NCBI GenBank assembly: GCA_029202385.1
Contig: CP119314.1
Span: forward strand, 250,501 to 314,500
DNA: 64,000 bases
Reading direction: 5' to 3'
Source: Candidatus Sphingomonas phytovorans
Lineage (GTDB): Bacteria > Pseudomonadota > Alphaproteobacteria > Sphingomonadales > Sphingomonadaceae
How positions within the stretch are numbered: the first letter of the stretch is position 1; the number at the start of each line of letters is the position of its first letter. Shown here in pieces: positions 62,935 to 64,000 of this stretch. The position numbers and the translations under genes were made by a program. The notes beneath the pieces are model-generated. The model worked only from the letters and a program-made list of their open reading frames with translations, was not told the DNA's origin and did no database searches.

Positions 62935-63093
62935 ATGGCCACCGTCTGGACTGATGATGAAACCGCGGAGGGTGCGCAGTGCGAGTGGCATCGCCCAACT
63001 CTCACCACCTCCGTGATCGAGGAGATCACGCTCGGCAAGCTTGGCTCGCAATTCGACGGCCCGGCCCAGCCGGCTTCGTTTGATGGCGAGTAA
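62935..63093 (+). CDS. Candidate lasso-peptide precursor (52 aa)
   Basis: ATG 62935 is preceded by AAGGGA. The leader contains EWHRPTL, matching the W/Y-x-x-P-x-L motif bound by PqqD/RRE proteins, and ends ITL, with Thr at -2 of the predicted cleavage. The 19-residue core would be GKLGSQFDGPAQPASFDGE: Gly1 and Asp8 allow an eight-residue macrolactam ring, leaving an 11-residue tail. The leader EW-x-x-PT arrangement recalls paeninodin. It faces away from the biosynthetic genes on the opposite strand. The peptide has no homologue I can name. Confidence 0.72.
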   Translation: MATVWTDDETAEGAQCEWHRPTLTTSVIEEITLGKLGSQFDGPAQPASFDGE

Positions 63094-63455
63094 GAGCGCC
63101 GCCGTCAGAATATAGCATCGGACGGCCGGAGCATGGTTGCTTTGCGTGGCCCTCGATATGGTCGCCGCGAAGCAGCCTTCATAAGGTTCGGCCGTTGTTG
63201 CGACGAGACAGGCTGCCCTGCTTCTCCCGATCGGCCGATCCAGGGCGTCTGATCTGCCTGATCGAAAGCTCATCACCGTGGCGCTTGTTCCGCTACGATA
63301 GCGCCGCCGATTCCCGTGTCGGCTTCGTCGGCTTCGCATCCAGCAACGATGTGGCTGTCCCCTGGCCCTTATCTGTCACGCTGTTGTGCTTTCCGCCAAA
63401 AAAAACGCGAAATCATTATTTTAGGGCGGGTGCCTGAACAAAAACCGCTTTGGGC
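63094..63455. other. Gene-free stretch after the precursor gene
   Basis: About 362 bp. No frame here has a good start, ribosome site or family resemblance; an AAAAAAAA run near 63398 is the only marked feature. It may hold the precursor's 3' end and the 3' flank of the TetR gene. Confidence 0.4.
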
Positions 63456-64000
63456 TTAGTCGGGGCCGAAAAGCATTGTGAGCATTTGCGCTCTCCAATC
63501 CTTCGTGGCGCGCTCGATCGCGGCTTTGTCGGGGTTCCGGATATGCTCGACCGTAAGCCCGCGCGTAACGGCGTTGCTGAGAAGCTGAATGCTCTGAACG
63601 GCGCCGTCATTATTGATGCCGGCGGCGCGAAGTATGCGGCGGCTCCACCGGAGCACACGTTGGTCGAAGCGGCGGGCGCTGAGTTCGACTTCGCTATCCA
63701 GTTCGGGATCGTTCCGACGCGCCAGATGTATCTCCAGCGCAGCGGCTGACTCGGGCAGGCTGATGAGGGCGAGATTGGCATCGATAAGATTTTCCATCGA
63801 TTCCCGCGGCGTCTTGCCGCGCCGAATGGCCTCGGCATAAACCTTTGTTCGATAGGCGGAAAATTCCTCAACGACGGCAGCCATGAGTTTCGCCTTGGAC
63901 GGGAACTGATGCTGGATGGCCCCAAGGCTCATGCCGGTAGCGTCACGGATGACATTCATCGTGGCGCCTGAATAGCCTTGCGCGCACAAGGTGTCGCGAG
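63456..64000 (-). CDS. TetR-family regulator, truncated by the window end
   Basis: The frame is open to the window edge, so the start is not visible. RDTLCAQGYSGATMNVIRDA and TGMSLGAIQHQFPSKAKLMA form a TetR HTH (helix-turn-helix with the FPSK element). The C-terminal ligand part follows, with ALEIHLARRNDPELDSEVE. At least 181 residues are present. The regulated genes are not known. Confidence 0.88.
   Translation of the reverse strand, partial: RDTLCAQGYSGATMNVIRDATGMSLGAIQHQFPSKAKLMAAVVEEFSAYRTKVYAEAIRRGKTPRESMENLIDANLALISLPESAAALEIHLARRNDPELDSEVELSARRFDQRVLRWSRRILRAAGINNDGAVQSIQLLSNAVTRGLTVEHIRNPDKAAIERATKDWRAQMLTMLFGPD

Noticed and set aside
62911..63339. 142-codon minus-strand frame across the precursor
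   Set aside because: Composition and lack of family; it is antisense to the candidate lasso precursor.
1..64000. CRISPR array
   Set aside because: No set of regularly spaced identical repeats was seen; the AT-rich pair at 24.0 kb has only two copies.
1..64000. Insertion sequences or prophage
   Set aside because: No transposase, integrase or phage structural gene was recognised; only small palindromic repeats are present.

Overview
The window looks like chromosomal DNA of a high-GC alphaproteobacterium, most likely Sphingomonadales (a Sphingomonas-like organism). Support comes from the combination of gene families: ATP synthase inhibitor zeta next to BolA and a monothiol glutaredoxin, CP4-type (class II) AroA, a ThiS-ThiG fusion, CbtB/CbtA under a B12 riboswitch, a TIGR02300-type FYDL protein, and sphingomonad-style palindromic repeats. 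The genus is an inference; no rRNA is present.

Layout. 0.1-3.8 kb: two tiny coupled hypothetical genes, a Crp/Fnr regulator and a frame-disrupted MHYT-PAS-GGDEF-EAL gene. 3.9-8.4 kb: an arsenate reductase-like gene with a membrane protein, then a PD40 protein and an NTF2-like exported protein facing a BlaI/M56-peptidase pair, with a BlaI-type operator between. 8.6-18.8 kb: accC-accB-aroQ, thiSG fusion and lipoprotein hydrolase, a methyltransferase, CsbD, a TPP enzyme, grxD-bolA-zeta, and a quinone reductase after leuD. 18.7-20.2 kb: leuC, a 36-residue membrane peptide gene and leuD, joined by overlapping codons. 20.3-22.2 kb: an XRE regulator divergent from a short-chain reductase. 22.2-28 kb: a cobalt/cobalamin locus with two B12 riboswitches, cbtB-cbtA, a divergent CHA-type phosphatase, a TonB-dependent receptor and a PepSY protein. 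28-34 kb: epimerase, hydrolase, GST and scoA/scoB split by an acid phosphatase gene, then an SMP-30 gene. 34.1-36.2 kb: a second BlaI/M56 pair with BlaI boxes. 36.4-44 kb: MBL hydrolase, DUF4230, nadA, cupin, chemoreceptor, nadC, membrane proteins and an RNase T2. 44.3-50.9 kb: DUF4112, a peptide-binding lipoprotein, and an SGNH-SGNH-MBOAT acyl-transfer cluster. 51-58 kb: a GGDEF/EAL protein, a tRNA-Leu(UAA) interrupted by a group I intron, and ihfB-rpsA-cmk-aroA.

58.2-63.1 kb, just after tRNA-Ala(GGC), holds the most interesting accessory locus. It has a nucleotidyltransferase, a PqqD-like RRE protein, an HPr-kinase-like protein and an asparagine-synthetase-like cyclase on the minus strand. 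A divergent 52-residue peptide gene has the hallmarks of a lasso-peptide precursor: leader motif W-x-x-P-x-L, Thr at -2, core starting Gly with Asp at ring position 8. No leader peptidase (B2) or exporter gene is visible next to it. The window ends inside a TetR-family regulator.

The main themes are amino acid and cofactor biosynthesis (leu, aro, nad, thi, acc), envelope and metal sensing (BlaI/M56, B12 switches), and one RiPP cluster. Coordinates and motifs were read by eye; family names rest on remembered motifs, not searches.
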